Shown here one piece after another: positions 9,536 through 19,642 of a stretch of DNA of 64,000 nucleotides. Source of the DNA: Laburnicola sp. R22_1 (lineage: Eukaryota; Ascomycota; Dothideomycetes; Pleosporales; Didymosphaeriaceae); NCBI GenBank assembly GCA_014281115.1, contig JACONQ010000001.1, forward strand, positions 682,001-746,000. The letters are read 5' to 3'. Under the pieces are notes generated by a model that was given only the letters and a program-made list of their open reading frames with translations, had not been told where the DNA came from and did not search any database. Made by a program: the position numbers and the translations under genes. Every line of letters begins with the position of its first letter. Position 1 is the first letter of the stretch.

Positions 9536-10490
9536 TCAGAGAAGGTCGTCGTCTCCCAGGGTGGGGGGCTCACTCTTGCGCTCGTCACCGGTGGCGCCGG
9601 CGTCGCGGTCCCGCTCTCGGTCTCGCTCGCGGTCCTCGTCACGATCACCGCGGACATCCTTCATCTCACGATCACCGTCCGGGCTCCTAGATCGGTCTCG
9701 GTCGCGGCGGTCGTAGTCACGCTCGCGACGGTCGTCCTTGCGAGGAGAGAAGTCGCCGCCTCGGCTACGACGCGGAGACCTGCTACGAGCCCGGTCGCCG
9801 CGAGGAGAACGGTCACCACGGCTGCCACGCTCGGCACGATCGCCACGGTCACCGCGCTCGCCACGAGGACGGTCTCGACCAGAGTCGAAGCGCCACGAAG
9901 CCGAAGGCGGAGTGCGAGCCCACTGTTGTCTGTTAGATGCGATTCATTACGGCCATGTGCCGACATACCTCAATCTTCAACAAGTCATCGCGGCCGATAC
10001 GCTTGTTGTGCATCTCGTGGTAAGCATCATCTGCATCCCGACGGCTCTCGTATTCAACGAACGCGAACCTGTGCTGTTAGCTTTTGTGACGCGACCGGGA
10101 GCATTGCGGGACACTTACAGCCTGCTTGAAGCCGAGCGAGGAGCTGGAATGTCGCAACGGACAAGCCTTCCATACCTTGACGATGACGTTAGATGGGTCC
10201 GCTACGTAGAATGTGGCAAAGTCATGAGGAAGCTGAACACGGGAGGCTGGGCGCACGGTGATGACGACCAAGCAGGGACACAAAGCTGTGTGGTGGATCG
10301 GGGGCATCGCAGGGAGCGTGGAAGGCAAGAGGGATGAGTTCGCTCGGGGTATGCGGGGACGAGGGTTTCGACGACGATCGAGACGCGCGAGGCGTGGTCA
10401 GACATACCGTTCGAATTCGAAGGCCAGGTCGCGGGCGCGGGTGCCGTGGCCGAAGCCGGTGACGTAGAGCGTGGTGCCGCCGCGAGACAT
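9536..10490 (-). CDS. RRM-containing SR-type RNA-binding protein
   Basis: Four exons: 10490-10408, 10175-10119, 10068-9969 and 9922-9536, giving 208 residues in consistent phase. The first intron is long (232 nt); the others are about 50 nt. The protein begins MSRGGTTLYVTGFGHGTRAR, which holds RNP2 (LYVTGF). RNP1 is RLFAFVEYE at about residue 50, followed by DADDAYHEMHNKRIG and IEWAR, so it has a single N-terminal RRM of about 75 residues. The rest is an RS/RD-rich tail (ARSRSPRR, DRSRSPDGDRE, many DRER repeats) ending GDDDLL. This is the layout of fungal SR-like splicing or mRNA-export factors such as S. pombe Srp1/Srp2; the exact orthologue cannot be set. It is divergent from the NAB2-like gene. 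Confidence 0.85.
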
Positions 10491-11428
10491 GATGGCGGTT
10501 CAGGGCTGGTCGGGGGGAGTCGTGCACGCGATGGGGTTGACAGGCTGTCTCTGCGGAAGAAGGGCGCGAGGTTGCAGCTGAGAAACTTTGAAGGCGCGAG
10601 GAAACACTACGTAAGCTGCGCTAGCCGGAAGTGGAGACCAGCTCTTGCCTAGGCATGGCACGACCGCAGCGGCGCACTGTCGTACCTGGTAGGTGAAAGC
10701 GCTTTAGAACTACCCGAGAAGCTGCTGCCTGGGAGAGATGTCGGCGGTGAATGGGGGAAGGCCTACGTTTACATTTGATGTTCTACTGCGACCACGGTAC
10801 TCGAACATCTATTACACTGCCAGGGACAGGGCGACCACAAGAGAAAGTTGTCTCTGAAGATGAAGCACAGGACCACAATAGCAGGAGAGTAGAATAAGCT
10901 AGACCACAGTTGCAGCCTGCACGACTGTAGGACATTCCTCCAATATCAAGATGCAAGGTGCTGAGTAATAGCCTGCGAAATCCGAGTTCGAAGTGACTCG
11001 AATACATCTACATCCAACTAATACAAGTAGAAGACTGCCGAACATTCCACAGCAATACCCAGCAAATGGTAATCACTGTTTGGATGTGGTATACAATCCA
11101 GAGGACCAAGTAACATCGCTCGGGAAATATTCGCAGAACAAAGCCATTAGATAAGCGCCAAGCCGCTCGCCCGTTGAGACATGGCTCGCACTCGCGCCAA
11201 AGATCCTGGCGTACCTAAACAATCACTCCAAGAAACCTCCATCGCCGCTCTTCTCTTTGTCTACGCGCCACCCCGAAAACTCAGTCTCCATCGCTCGTTT
11301 CCAACCGACAAGAGCATAGGCACGACGCGATAAAACTCGGCCGCTCACCACTCCGCTCCCTTTGTTAATTGCTCTCGCGATTCTTCGAGCCTCTGCGCAT
11401 CCCCGCTCGACCGCCAGCCGTATCCACC
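10491..11428. other. divergent promoter region between two RNA-binding protein genes
   Basis: 940 bp separating the SR-type gene (minus) and the NAB2-like gene (plus). I see no further gene and no clear repeat. The 300 bp before 11429 are C-rich. Confidence 0.5.
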
Positions 11429-13213
11429 ATGGCTTTCGATTTTGCGGCAGGCTCGCCGCTGGCGAACACGCTGCAGCAACTTGTCCAGCCCAAGCTCGCC
11501 GAGTTCGGGTGGACGACGGGCGGCGATGACACCACGCTCTTTGACTACATCCTCCTCATGGTCGCGAATGGCAAGAATGAAGAACAGGTCGCCACCGAGC
11601 TCTCTAACGATCTCCTCGACGAGGCCGAGGGCGAGAGTTCCGACACGCGGCGCTTTTCGCGGTGGCTCTTTGAGCAGCTCGAAGTGCTCCGCCGACAAGC
11701 CGCTGGCGGTAACGTCAGCGGCGATGCAGGACCTGCGCAGACGAATGATAAGCAAATGGTAGACGCCGCGCAAGCTGCCCCTGCGTCTACGCAAGATATG
11801 GAGATGGAAGGTGTCGCAGAAAGCGGAGAAGGCGCAGAAGCTGCAACTGGCATGTATGATACCCCATTTCCTTTTCTTCCTCTCCCCCCTTCGATCGTGA
11901 ATGGACGTCGAGATAGCGCTTGCGGGCGCGAGATTTTTGCGATCGACTCATTAGAGCGGCTGGCGGTTGTTGTCCGTTCGAATCGCACCAAGCGCAAGCA
12001 ACAGAATCTAACAATTCTCAGTCCCACCGGCCCCAAGGCTATGCGTAATGGCAGTGGCAACAGCTCCAAATCAGCACGCGGCGGCCGCAGTATGCTTGGC
12101 CAGGCGAATAAGCAAATGAGTCGTGACGATTCCGCGCTCCACCGAGTTCGGGGGGCGCAGGGCTCTGGCCGCATCAACTCTCACTCGCGCGAGCCTCCGA
12201 AAGGCCCCCGTTCCCAGAACATTGGACGTGGACTAGATGCGATTGCGAACGGGAGAGGCGCAGGAAGCATGAGCATGGGTCCTGGTGCCATGAACGGAAT
12301 GAACGGGATGAATATGGGTGCCATGCCAGGCATGCCTATGGCGCCCATGGGGCAGAATGCTATGCCTGGAATGCTGAACCCGCAACAACAGATGGCCCTC
12401 ATGTCCATGTACGAGCAACAGGCGCAAATGATGCAGCAGATCTTCTCCGGCCAAACTCCCGCACCTTACGTGAATCCCAATTTCCAGCAAGGCAGGGGAA
12501 ACAAGAAGCTGTCCAATCCTCGGAATTCCGGACAAGCGCACAAGCAGACTCTGCCACCGTCAACCAAGTTTACGAAGAAGGAAAGCCAAGACGAGAACAT
12601 GACCGATGACCCTGCGGCCGAGGGTGGCGAAGGCATGGACGTGGAGGGATCGCGACCGGATTCCTCATCAATCATGTGCCATTTTAACCAGAGATGTACC
12701 AAAGCCGACTGCGCTTATGTGCATTCCTCGCCAGCAGCTCCCAAAGGCGTAGTAGTCGACATGAGTGACACGTGCACATTCGGAGCAGCGTGCATGAACC
12801 GCAAGTGCGTTGGCAAGCACCCTTCCCCCGCTCAGAAGATACAGTACCAGGCCGAGCAGGAGTGTATCTTCTACCCTAACTGCCGCGATCAAGCCAACTG
12901 CCCGTACAAACATCCTACGGCTCCGCCTTGCCGCAACGGAGCCAACTGCACTACCCCTGGATGTACGTTCTGGCATAGCTCTACCCTGTGCAAGTTCACT
13001 CCATGCACGAATCCCCGCTGCCTTCACAAGCACGTGGAGGGCCAGAAGCAGGGAGGCACAGCCTTCAAGGGCAACGTATGGGTGGCGCCGAAGAACGGAG
13101 AGGAGGGGAAAAAAGAGCACGTTAGTGAGAGGAAGTTCATCGACGAAAACAAGGAGGAGGAACTCATCATCCCGGGGAAGGAGGCTATGGAGGCTGCGGA
13201 GGACGCAATTTGA
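11429..13213 (+). CDS. NAB2: NAB2-like nuclear polyadenylated-RNA-binding protein (CCCH zinc fingers)
   Basis: Start at ATG 11429 (TCCACCATGG). An N-terminal domain of about 95 residues (MAFDFAAGSPLANTLQQLVQ..., RRFSRWLFEQLEVL) matches the PWI-like NAB2 N-terminal fold. The middle is disordered and then rich in Met, Gly and Gln. The C-terminal part has five CCCH fingers: CHFNQRCTKADCAYVH, CTFGAACMNRKCVGKH, CIFYPNCRDQANCPYKH, CRNGANCTTPGCTFWH and CKFTPCTNPRCLHKH. Yeast Nab2 has seven, so five or more are expected here. The family binds poly(A) tails, limits their length and links them to mRNA export. The sequence 11854-12021 looks like an intron (GTATGA donor, CTAAC branch, CTCAG acceptor). 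It is 168 nt with no stop, so an unspliced form would carry 56 extra residues. The spliced protein is 538 residues. Confidence 0.92.
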   Translation: MAFDFAAGSPLANTLQQLVQPKLAEFGWTTGGDDTTLFDYILLMVANGKNEEQVATELSNDLLDEAEGESSDTRRFSRWLFEQLEVLRRQAAGGNVSGDAGPAQTNDKQMVDAAQAAPASTQDMEMEGVAESGEGAEAATGMYDTPFPFLPLPPSIVNGRRDSACGREIFAIDSLERLAVVVRSNRTKRKQQNLTILSPTGPKAMRNGSGNSSKSARGGRSMLGQANKQMSRDDSALHRVRGAQGSGRINSHSREPPKGPRSQNIGRGLDAIANGRGAGSMSMGPGAMNGMNGMNMGAMPGMPMAPMGQNAMPGMLNPQQQMALMSMYEQQAQMMQQIFSGQTPAPYVNPNFQQGRGNKKLSNPRNSGQAHKQTLPPSTKFTKKESQDENMTDDPAAEGGEGMDVEGSRPDSSSIMCHFNQRCTKADCAYVHSSPAAPKGVVVDMSDTCTFGAACMNRKCVGKHPSPAQKIQYQAEQECIFYPNCRDQANCPYKHPTAPPCRNGANCTTPGCTFWHSSTLCKFTPCTNPRCLHKHVEGQKQGGTAFKGNVWVAPKNGEEGKKEHVSERKFIDENKEEELIIPGKEAMEAAEDAI

Positions 13214-13783
13214 AAGGCCTATGCTAGGTATGGGACATGAATGAGACATGGAGGAAATGATGTTGGGTGCGGCAGGGTGTGGGGTACAGCAGCAGCCATG
13301 CGGGCCCTGTACCTGTAGTGCCCTGGGACATGACATTTGTACAATAGTTCAGGATACCGGAAGCTACGGCGTTTTTGGCTTGGTGGGCATACGTTGACCT
13401 GGAATTGGGTCGCGAATGGGGACTGGGGGCGGATTTCTTAAAATCATTTTCAGTATTGCGGCCAAGGAGCTGCACCTCTTCTAATACACTCTTCCTCTGG
13501 TCCCGTGTGATGTTTGCGGATTATTGGTACACGACGCATCGTGATGCACAACCTAGCTTTTGAACTGCGTGCTTGTAGTCGTTGTCTTATTAGAATATGG
13601 AGAGTGAAGGCATTTGCTAGCGGTTTCCGCCAGCGGCCAGCCCGGATATGAGCGCGAGGGCGGAGCGCGGGCGGTCCGTGCTTGGAGTCTAACAGCTAGT
13701 AGTACGTCGCGACTCAACTCCAACATATTGAAGGGCTCGCGTCCACAAGTCCACAAGCTGCATCCAGCCCCTCACGCACGGCA
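13214..13783. other. intergenic, no gene recognised
   Basis: 3' UTR of the NAB2-like gene and promoter of the HEM14 gene. No gene, RNA or repeat seen. Confidence 0.5.
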
Positions 13784-15539
13784 ATGCGGCTCAAGAGCCA
13801 TGTCCCGCTCCTCGAGTCGACAGTAAAACACGTCGCTTCGCGCCCCGTCGCCCCGTCGCTATGCACTCGCTGTCGTCGATACGCCTCGTCCTCGTCCTAC
13901 CCTGAAAAAATCGCCATCGTCGGGGGCGGTATATCCGGCCTCGCAAGCGCATATTTCGTGTCTAAGGAGTTCCCGAAGACAAAAATCACCGTATATGAGC
14001 AGCGAAAGAGTCCCGGCGGCTGGATTCAGTCGCGGAGGGTGAAGGTGCCCGGGGGCAGTGTGCTGTTCGAGTCTGGGCCGCGGACACTGAGAACAGGGGC
14101 CGATGCCATGGTTACGGCGCAATTGGTGAGTGCGAGAGGCTGCACAATAGAGACCTAGGTTAACAGGCCATAGATCCAGGACCTAGGTCTTGAAGACAGA
14201 ATCTTGTACACCAAGCGCGACTCGGTCGCCGCACAGAACCGTTTCCTTTACTACCCTGACCGACTCACTCGTATCCCCTCCGCGCCCGATTTTATGGCTA
14301 TTTTTGAATTAGCTCGAAGTGGACTACTTGACGGCCTGGTGGCTTCGCTGGGGGAGCCATGGCGGGCCAAACGGCCAGACGACCTGATAGATGAGTCGAT
14401 TGGCTCCTTCATATCAAGGCGCTTCGACAAACGCATAGCAAACAACCTTGTATCTGCCGTCTACCACGGAATCTATGCGGGCGATATCTGGCAGCTCAGT
14501 GCTCGGTCGCTCATGGGGCCACTGTGGATGTATGAGGCAGCGGGCAGCGTTTGGAGTGGATATCAAAAGTTGCTAGCGGCGCAGGCTGGAGCCCAAAGGC
14601 CATTGTCGCTATATCATCCCTACGATTGGGATCTGATACTCGCTATGAGGGAGGAAGTCCGCATACACGCAGATTTCCAAAAGCACCTTGACGAGAGCTC
14701 CATGTTCACATTTAAAGATGGCATTGAAGAGCTAATAAAAGCAATACAGTACAATCTCGAGGCCAATAAACAAGTCGAGTTCAAGTTCGAGAGCTACGTT
14801 CAGGAACACATGCCGGCGCAGGGAGGAGAAAACCAAAAGCAGGTCGTTCTTAAGGTAGGCATTCAACAACAAGGCTCCTTAACTCAACGCTAATCTTATG
14901 CAGACTGTAGGGTCTCCATCGACTGAGAAGTACGACCTTGTCGTCTCTAGTGCGCCCCACCCTGGCCTGACCTACTACGTCACCGTCATGACAGTCAACC
15001 TCTATTTTCCCAACCCCAACTTACTCCCCGAAAAAGGCTTCGGCTACCTCATCCCGCAGAGCGTCAGCTTCGACAAGAATCCCGAACGCGCTCTCGGCGT
15101 CATCTTCGACTCCGACGTCGTCATCGGCCAGGACACCGTTTCGGGTACCAAACTCACCGTAATGCTCGGCGGTCATCACTGGGATGGATGGACGCAGTAC
15201 CCTTCCGGAGCCGAAGGCTACGATCTCGCCATGTCTGTTGTGCGCCGCCATCTCAAAATCCAAGAAGAGCCCACGCATCATCAGATCAATTTCGCCAAGG
15301 CCTGCATTCCACAGTATAGGGTTGGGCATGAGCAACGTTTGAGGTCGACTGCGCTTGCCTTCATGGACAGATATCAGGGTAGGCTGCGGATAGCGAATAA
15401 CCAGACGTATGGTGTAGGTGTCAACGATTGTATCAAGGGGGCTTGGGCGATGGCGAGGGGTTTGCGGGGTGCGGGGTGGAAGGGAAATGGTACGGGGTTG
15501 GAGAGGACGCTTGACGACAGGGAGTGGGTCTTCAATTAG
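13784..15539 (+). CDS. HEM14: protoporphyrinogen oxidase, mitochondrial
   Basis: Three exons (13784-14125, 14174-14854, 14904-15539) with 48- and 49-nt introns encode 552 residues. A basic N-terminal stretch with many Ser, Arg and Val residues suits a mitochondrial presequence. The FAD-binding Rossmann motif IAIVGGGISGLASAYF follows at about residue 44, then YEQRKSPGGW and FESGPRTLR. Further on come DDLIDESIGSFISRRFDKRI, VTVMTVNLYFPNP and the C-terminal FAD-contact segment TYGVGVNDCIKGAWAMARGL. This is the oxygen-dependent oxidase that makes protoporphyrin IX, the second-last step of heme synthesis. The stretch between SSAPHPGLT and VTVMTVNLYF seems about 10-15 residues shorter than I recall in homologues, which could be real or an unseen splice difference. 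Confidence 0.93.
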
Positions 15540-16116
15540 TGCGGCTTCAAAATGACGGAATTGCAAGAAAGAGTCGTGTATTGTACATGTATATACAAAA
15601 GCAAGGTGTCAAAGCAACAGGCCGGGGAATGTACAACAATATCAACTGGCAGTCGAAAAGCGTCTGGACTCTGTATTGGCGACACGCAATAAATTTATGT
15701 CCACAATGTGTGAGTATTGTCAGCCTAGGGTAGGACTCCTTCTAACTAAAATCTAGACTTCTGGCCCCGAGAAGAAACATTGCGCACAGTCTCGCCTCGT
15801 CTGGCTACCCACATGGAGCGAGCTCATTGCAAGCACGCGAAACCACCACGCCAGCAACGCCACATCCCGAGCGCTAAATCTACCTATCGAAATGACATTT
15901 ATGCCCAGTATGCAAGTGACAGTTACACAATTGGGCACATTGCATCCGTCTAACGACTTGTAGCCTGGTCAATAAAGGACCCCTGTGCGGCACAGCAATA
16001 CGCGCCATGCTGGTAATAGGAGGTACCACACGCTCGCGAGCGCGCGACAACATGGCACCCGCACTCCAAGTTCCCCAGAGAAATTCCTCTTCTTCTCCGT
16101 CTTCGTACTGCCTACG
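15540..16116. other. intergenic, no gene recognised
   Basis: Spacer between HEM14 and the CFEM-like cluster, with no gene or repeat seen. Confidence 0.5.
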
Positions 16117-17189
16117 ATGCTTTTTCAGATTTTGTTACTGATGGTGGGCTTTGTGGGGATGGTGCATGCGGGCATGGAGACGGTTACTCTGGTTAGGAGG
16201 GTGATGCCGCCGCCGAGTGCGACGCCGTCGAGGAAGCTTCCGCCTTCATGTGGGGTCGTATGTCTACTCTTTCGCTACGTTGGTGTCGTGGAGGTGTTTG
16301 TTTACTGATGCGTTCACGTAGGAGAGCTGTCTTACGCGCGATTTTTCTACGGCTGCACCAAGGAGCGGCGCTTTATCGACGAGTATATCGAGAAGGTGGC
16401 GCCGTGTATTGCAAGGCAGACTGCGTGTACGGATGGGGGGATTTATAGTAAGTTGCGCTGCTCCCAAATCACGCTATACGTCCCCGTCGTGGGGGGTTCG
16501 GGTGCATGGAGTGTGGATGGACGACAACACTGACGGAGTAAGCTTTCATGGAGGGGTTCCAGGATATCTGCGCGCAGGTGAATAATCCGATTTCGAGCCT
16601 GCCGTCTGAGATTAGCACTTGGATGATGAGTAGTATCTTGACAAAGTATACGTTTTCTACGTCTGCGAGTGCGAGTGCGAGTGCGAGTGCGAGTGCGACT
16701 ACGATGACGACGACGACGGCTGCAAGTCCGACGCTCGATGCAGTTACGGCGTCTGGCACGCCCGCCGAAAGTTCTACCGCTTCACCATCCGGAACCGAAG
16801 ATTCCAACACGGGGACGAAAATCGGGATAGGTGTCGGTGCAGGCGTGGGCGTCGCCTTACTCGCAGCGTTTGGGGTAGCAGCATTCCTCATACGCCGACG
16901 ACGTAAGCGCAGGAACGAAGGGGGCAGCATGGATGACGCGGCGTTGTCTCATGTGAGCATTTACGAGGATAAGAAGATGGCGGGGGACCATGATGTGAAT
17001 TATACGAGGATTTCGGAACTCGATGGCGATGGGAGGGCGGAACTGTGGAGTGAACCGCCGGGTGCGAGGGCGAGCGTTATGAGTGAGCTTGAGGGGGATT
17101 CGGGGTTTTTTAGGGGGGATGCGAGGGCGAGTCGAATTTCGGAGATGGAGGGGGAGGGGGATGTGGGGAGGACGAGGGGGGAGGCGTGA
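16117..17189 (+). CDS. CFEM-like secreted, membrane-anchored protein, paralogue 1 (apparent frameshift)
   Basis: Exons are about 16117-16257, 16322-16447 and 16543-17189. The protein has a signal peptide (MLFQILLLMVGFVGMVHAG), a Cys module, a Ser/Thr-rich stalk with an (SA)6 run, one membrane helix (IGIGVGAGVGVALLAAFGVA) followed by RRRRKRR, and a cytosolic tail of about 100 residues. In exon 2 the frame gives GESCLTRDF, but the conserved continuation FYGCTKERRFIDEYIEKVAP is in the next frame. The break sits at a run of five T (16342-16346), and one extra T would also restore the phase into exon 3. Alternatively the acceptor lies 5 nt further on (AG at 16325-16326), giving an intact frame that loses one conserved Cys. 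So it is either a recent pseudogene, a sequence error, or an altered splice site. CFEM proteins act at the cell surface in heme or iron binding and adhesion. Confidence 0.7.
16664..16699 (+). repeat. GCGAGT hexanucleotide run
   Basis: About six tandem hexamers (GCGAGT, the last GCGACT) encode the alternating Ser-Ala stretch in the stalk of paralogue 1. Such runs vary in length between strains. Confidence 0.8.
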
Positions 17190-17997
17190 GTTTGGGAGGA
17201 GGGAGGGGTGGGTGTTGAGCTTAAGAATTTACCATGTTTGAAGCTTTGTTATGAAGGTTGTGTTTTCTGGCGGCGTCTGGTTTGATGGGTTCGATTGTGT
17301 GCCGTCATCTAGCTTGGTCAAAGGCAGCGATGTCGCACTCCTCAGGACGGCATATGATGGGCAATACCAAGTGCTCCTCCCCTCGTGGTAACGGAAGAGA
17401 TACAAGCGCGTGAGCAAGTGCGGCAGGTATCCATGGGAGTGCCAATCAGCTAGCAGTAGTACGACGCCGGTCGTGCAGGTCGGCGAAGTGTGCCTTCACC
17501 CTAGCTCTGTTGTCAAAATATAATCGTGTACTGCTCTAACGCAACCCTTGGACGTGTGGATGATACCGACGTATTCAATCAGTGTTGCCTCTAGATCGGG
17601 AAAACGCTTAATTATACAATAGACGTGCAGAGCCCAGATATGTACAATGAACTTGAAGCCTGGTCCTGTCAGTCAAAACGGAATCGAACAGAAGGTATAC
17701 AAGGCAATCGAAAGGTTACTCGGAAACATGCTCCGTACACGTTTCAGTCCTCATCTTATAGGTGACACTTTGCGCGATATTTGTCTTGGTGCAGAACACT
17801 CACGGGTGGGTACATCGCCCAGTGGCACAAGGTGATATGAGAGGATAATGGATGATGATTATTGAGCACAGGGCGGGATTATTCCAAATCAATGTATATC
17901 TATGACTATTGGTCGCGTTGCCAGCGACTCCTGTGGTCAATACATATTCCAGGTTGTGCTGCCTTCACTCACTCATCTCCTTTTTCACCAATACTAC
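17190..17997. other. intergenic, no gene recognised
   Basis: Spacer between paralogues 1 and 2 of the CFEM-like cluster; no gene or repeat seen. Confidence 0.5.
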
Positions 17998-19130
17998 ATG
18001 TTTACGTCCAAGATGTTGCCCAGGGCTTACATTTTTGTTTTGCATGCGATCGCTTTTGCTTCGGTCTCCATTGCGCAAGAGTGGTGTTCTGAGGTTAAGC
18101 CTCCGTTGCAACTTCCACAATGCACGGTGTGTGTTTCCCATGTTTGCAACTATTACCGTACTAAGTACATTACAGAGGGATTGTTTCAAGGAGAAGTATA
18201 TGAAAGTTTTTGATGCAACCTGCGCAGATAACCTACAAGGCCACTGTCGACTTGGGGATGGTGTCTGGAATTATTTCGCCTACTATTCGGATTGCCTGGC
18301 GAAGCACTGCGCAGATGATGATTCACGATATGGTAAGCTGTGTCCAGCTTACTTGCAATCTCCATGGCTACCCATCCTAGATTTTTTGGAGGAGTTCCAA
18401 GAGCAATGTTCGTCTGTGCATAAGACTATCACAACGCTTCCAAGGAATTGGGGTGATTATCTTACAAGGTCGAGCACTACTTCTTCCGAGGTCCCTGAAC
18501 CAAGTTTTGCAACGGGGTCGAACGAATTTGGTTTTTCATCAGAAGCTGGCTCACAGCCCACTCCTTTGATGTCAATTTCTACGCCGCAGTCTAATCTTTT
18601 ACCTCCATCTCCATCGCCAACAGCAACAGAGACGCCCATTGAGTCCTCATCTTCGTTCGCGGACACACCCGTAGCTCCACTTCTGCCTCAGCCTTCCGCG
18701 ACTATTACGATCATACAAACCAATTCGGGGGATATCAAGACCTCGTTTTACTGCATTGTACTGGCCATCGGGTTCTACTCCTGCACAGTCCTCCAATCCG
18801 CCCACGAATCCCGAGGCCAAGCCATCCTTCGGCACCAAGGAGATAGCGTCGACAGCAGCTGGAAGTGCTGTGGGAATCGCACTTGTACTCGGAGCCGCGA
18901 TATACTTCACGCGAAAGAGAAGACGAAATAGATCGGAGAGTCCTGCACTTCCGCCATATGAGCAGCGTATCGAAGAAGTGCGGAAAGAAGAGCGAAAGGA
19001 AGAGCAGAAGGCGGAGCTCTGTGGACACAGTTCTATAAGCATACCGCCCGTGCCAGTTGATTTCAGTGAGCTGGATGGTGGATCCACACAGCGTGCGTAC
19101 TGGAACAGCAATTACGGAATCAGTCGTTAA
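17998..19130 (+). CDS. CFEM-like secreted, membrane-anchored protein, paralogue 2
   Basis: The start is ATG 17998 or 18013 (MLPRAYIFVLHAIAFASVSI, a signal peptide). Exons: to 18126, 18176-18332, from 18381. The Cys module has eight Cys with spacing C-x3-C-x12-C-x7-C-x15-C-x4-C-x16-C after an initial Cys, identical to paralogue 3. It resembles CFEM but lacks the usual CxC pair. A Ser/Thr/Pro-rich stalk follows. The membrane helix (STAAGSAVGIALVLGAAIYF) and RKRRRNRSE tail are in another frame from 18789 on. A 118-nt intron (18671-18788, GTAGCT donor, CACAG acceptor) would join them in phase; a frameshift is the other reading. The protein ends GGSTQRAYWNSNYGISR. It is probably a cell-surface protein; the ligand is unknown. 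Confidence 0.75.
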
Positions 19131-19642
19131 GTGAACATGGATAAACAGACAGATACCAAGGTCGTTTGCAACTCTCGTCTAATTTGTAAGGCTCTCGCGT
19201 TGTGGGTATGTTTGTATGTGGACATATGTTTGAATAATTCGCTCTATTGTGGATAGTTGGCGAATAATGCGTCCAGATCTTGATTTTTAACCTCACTGTT
19301 CATGTGCAGTTATTGAGCGCATAGTCTGTTTGTGTTATCTACAATCCACCCTGTGCATCCGGTGACAATCGTCTACCTTATCATCTCTGTTTGCGGTGAA
19401 CACAACATGAGCGGTACACTTTGTATTTCTGCCCGTACGACGCACTTGCGGGAATTTGCATACAAACGTGTAGTGATAGGCTTCGAGGGAGAGCTAGTAG
19501 TGGCACATGACAGGGCTGTGCCGTCACCCATGGGTCCAAACAAACAAGTGAACTCGACATGAATGTTGAACGATAACTACCCATAAACCGAGACTTCACT
19601 GTTCATTTTATCGCAGCACTTGTTTCTCAGCATTAAACCAGT
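19131..19642. other. intergenic, no gene recognised
   Basis: Spacer between paralogues 2 and 3 of the CFEM-like cluster; no gene or repeat seen. Confidence 0.5.

Noticed and set aside
13784..17189. HEM14 next to CFEM-like genes as a heme-acquisition cluster
   Set aside because: CFEM proteins can bind heme, but HEM14 is a housekeeping gene and adjacency alone is no evidence; nothing else in the region deals with heme.
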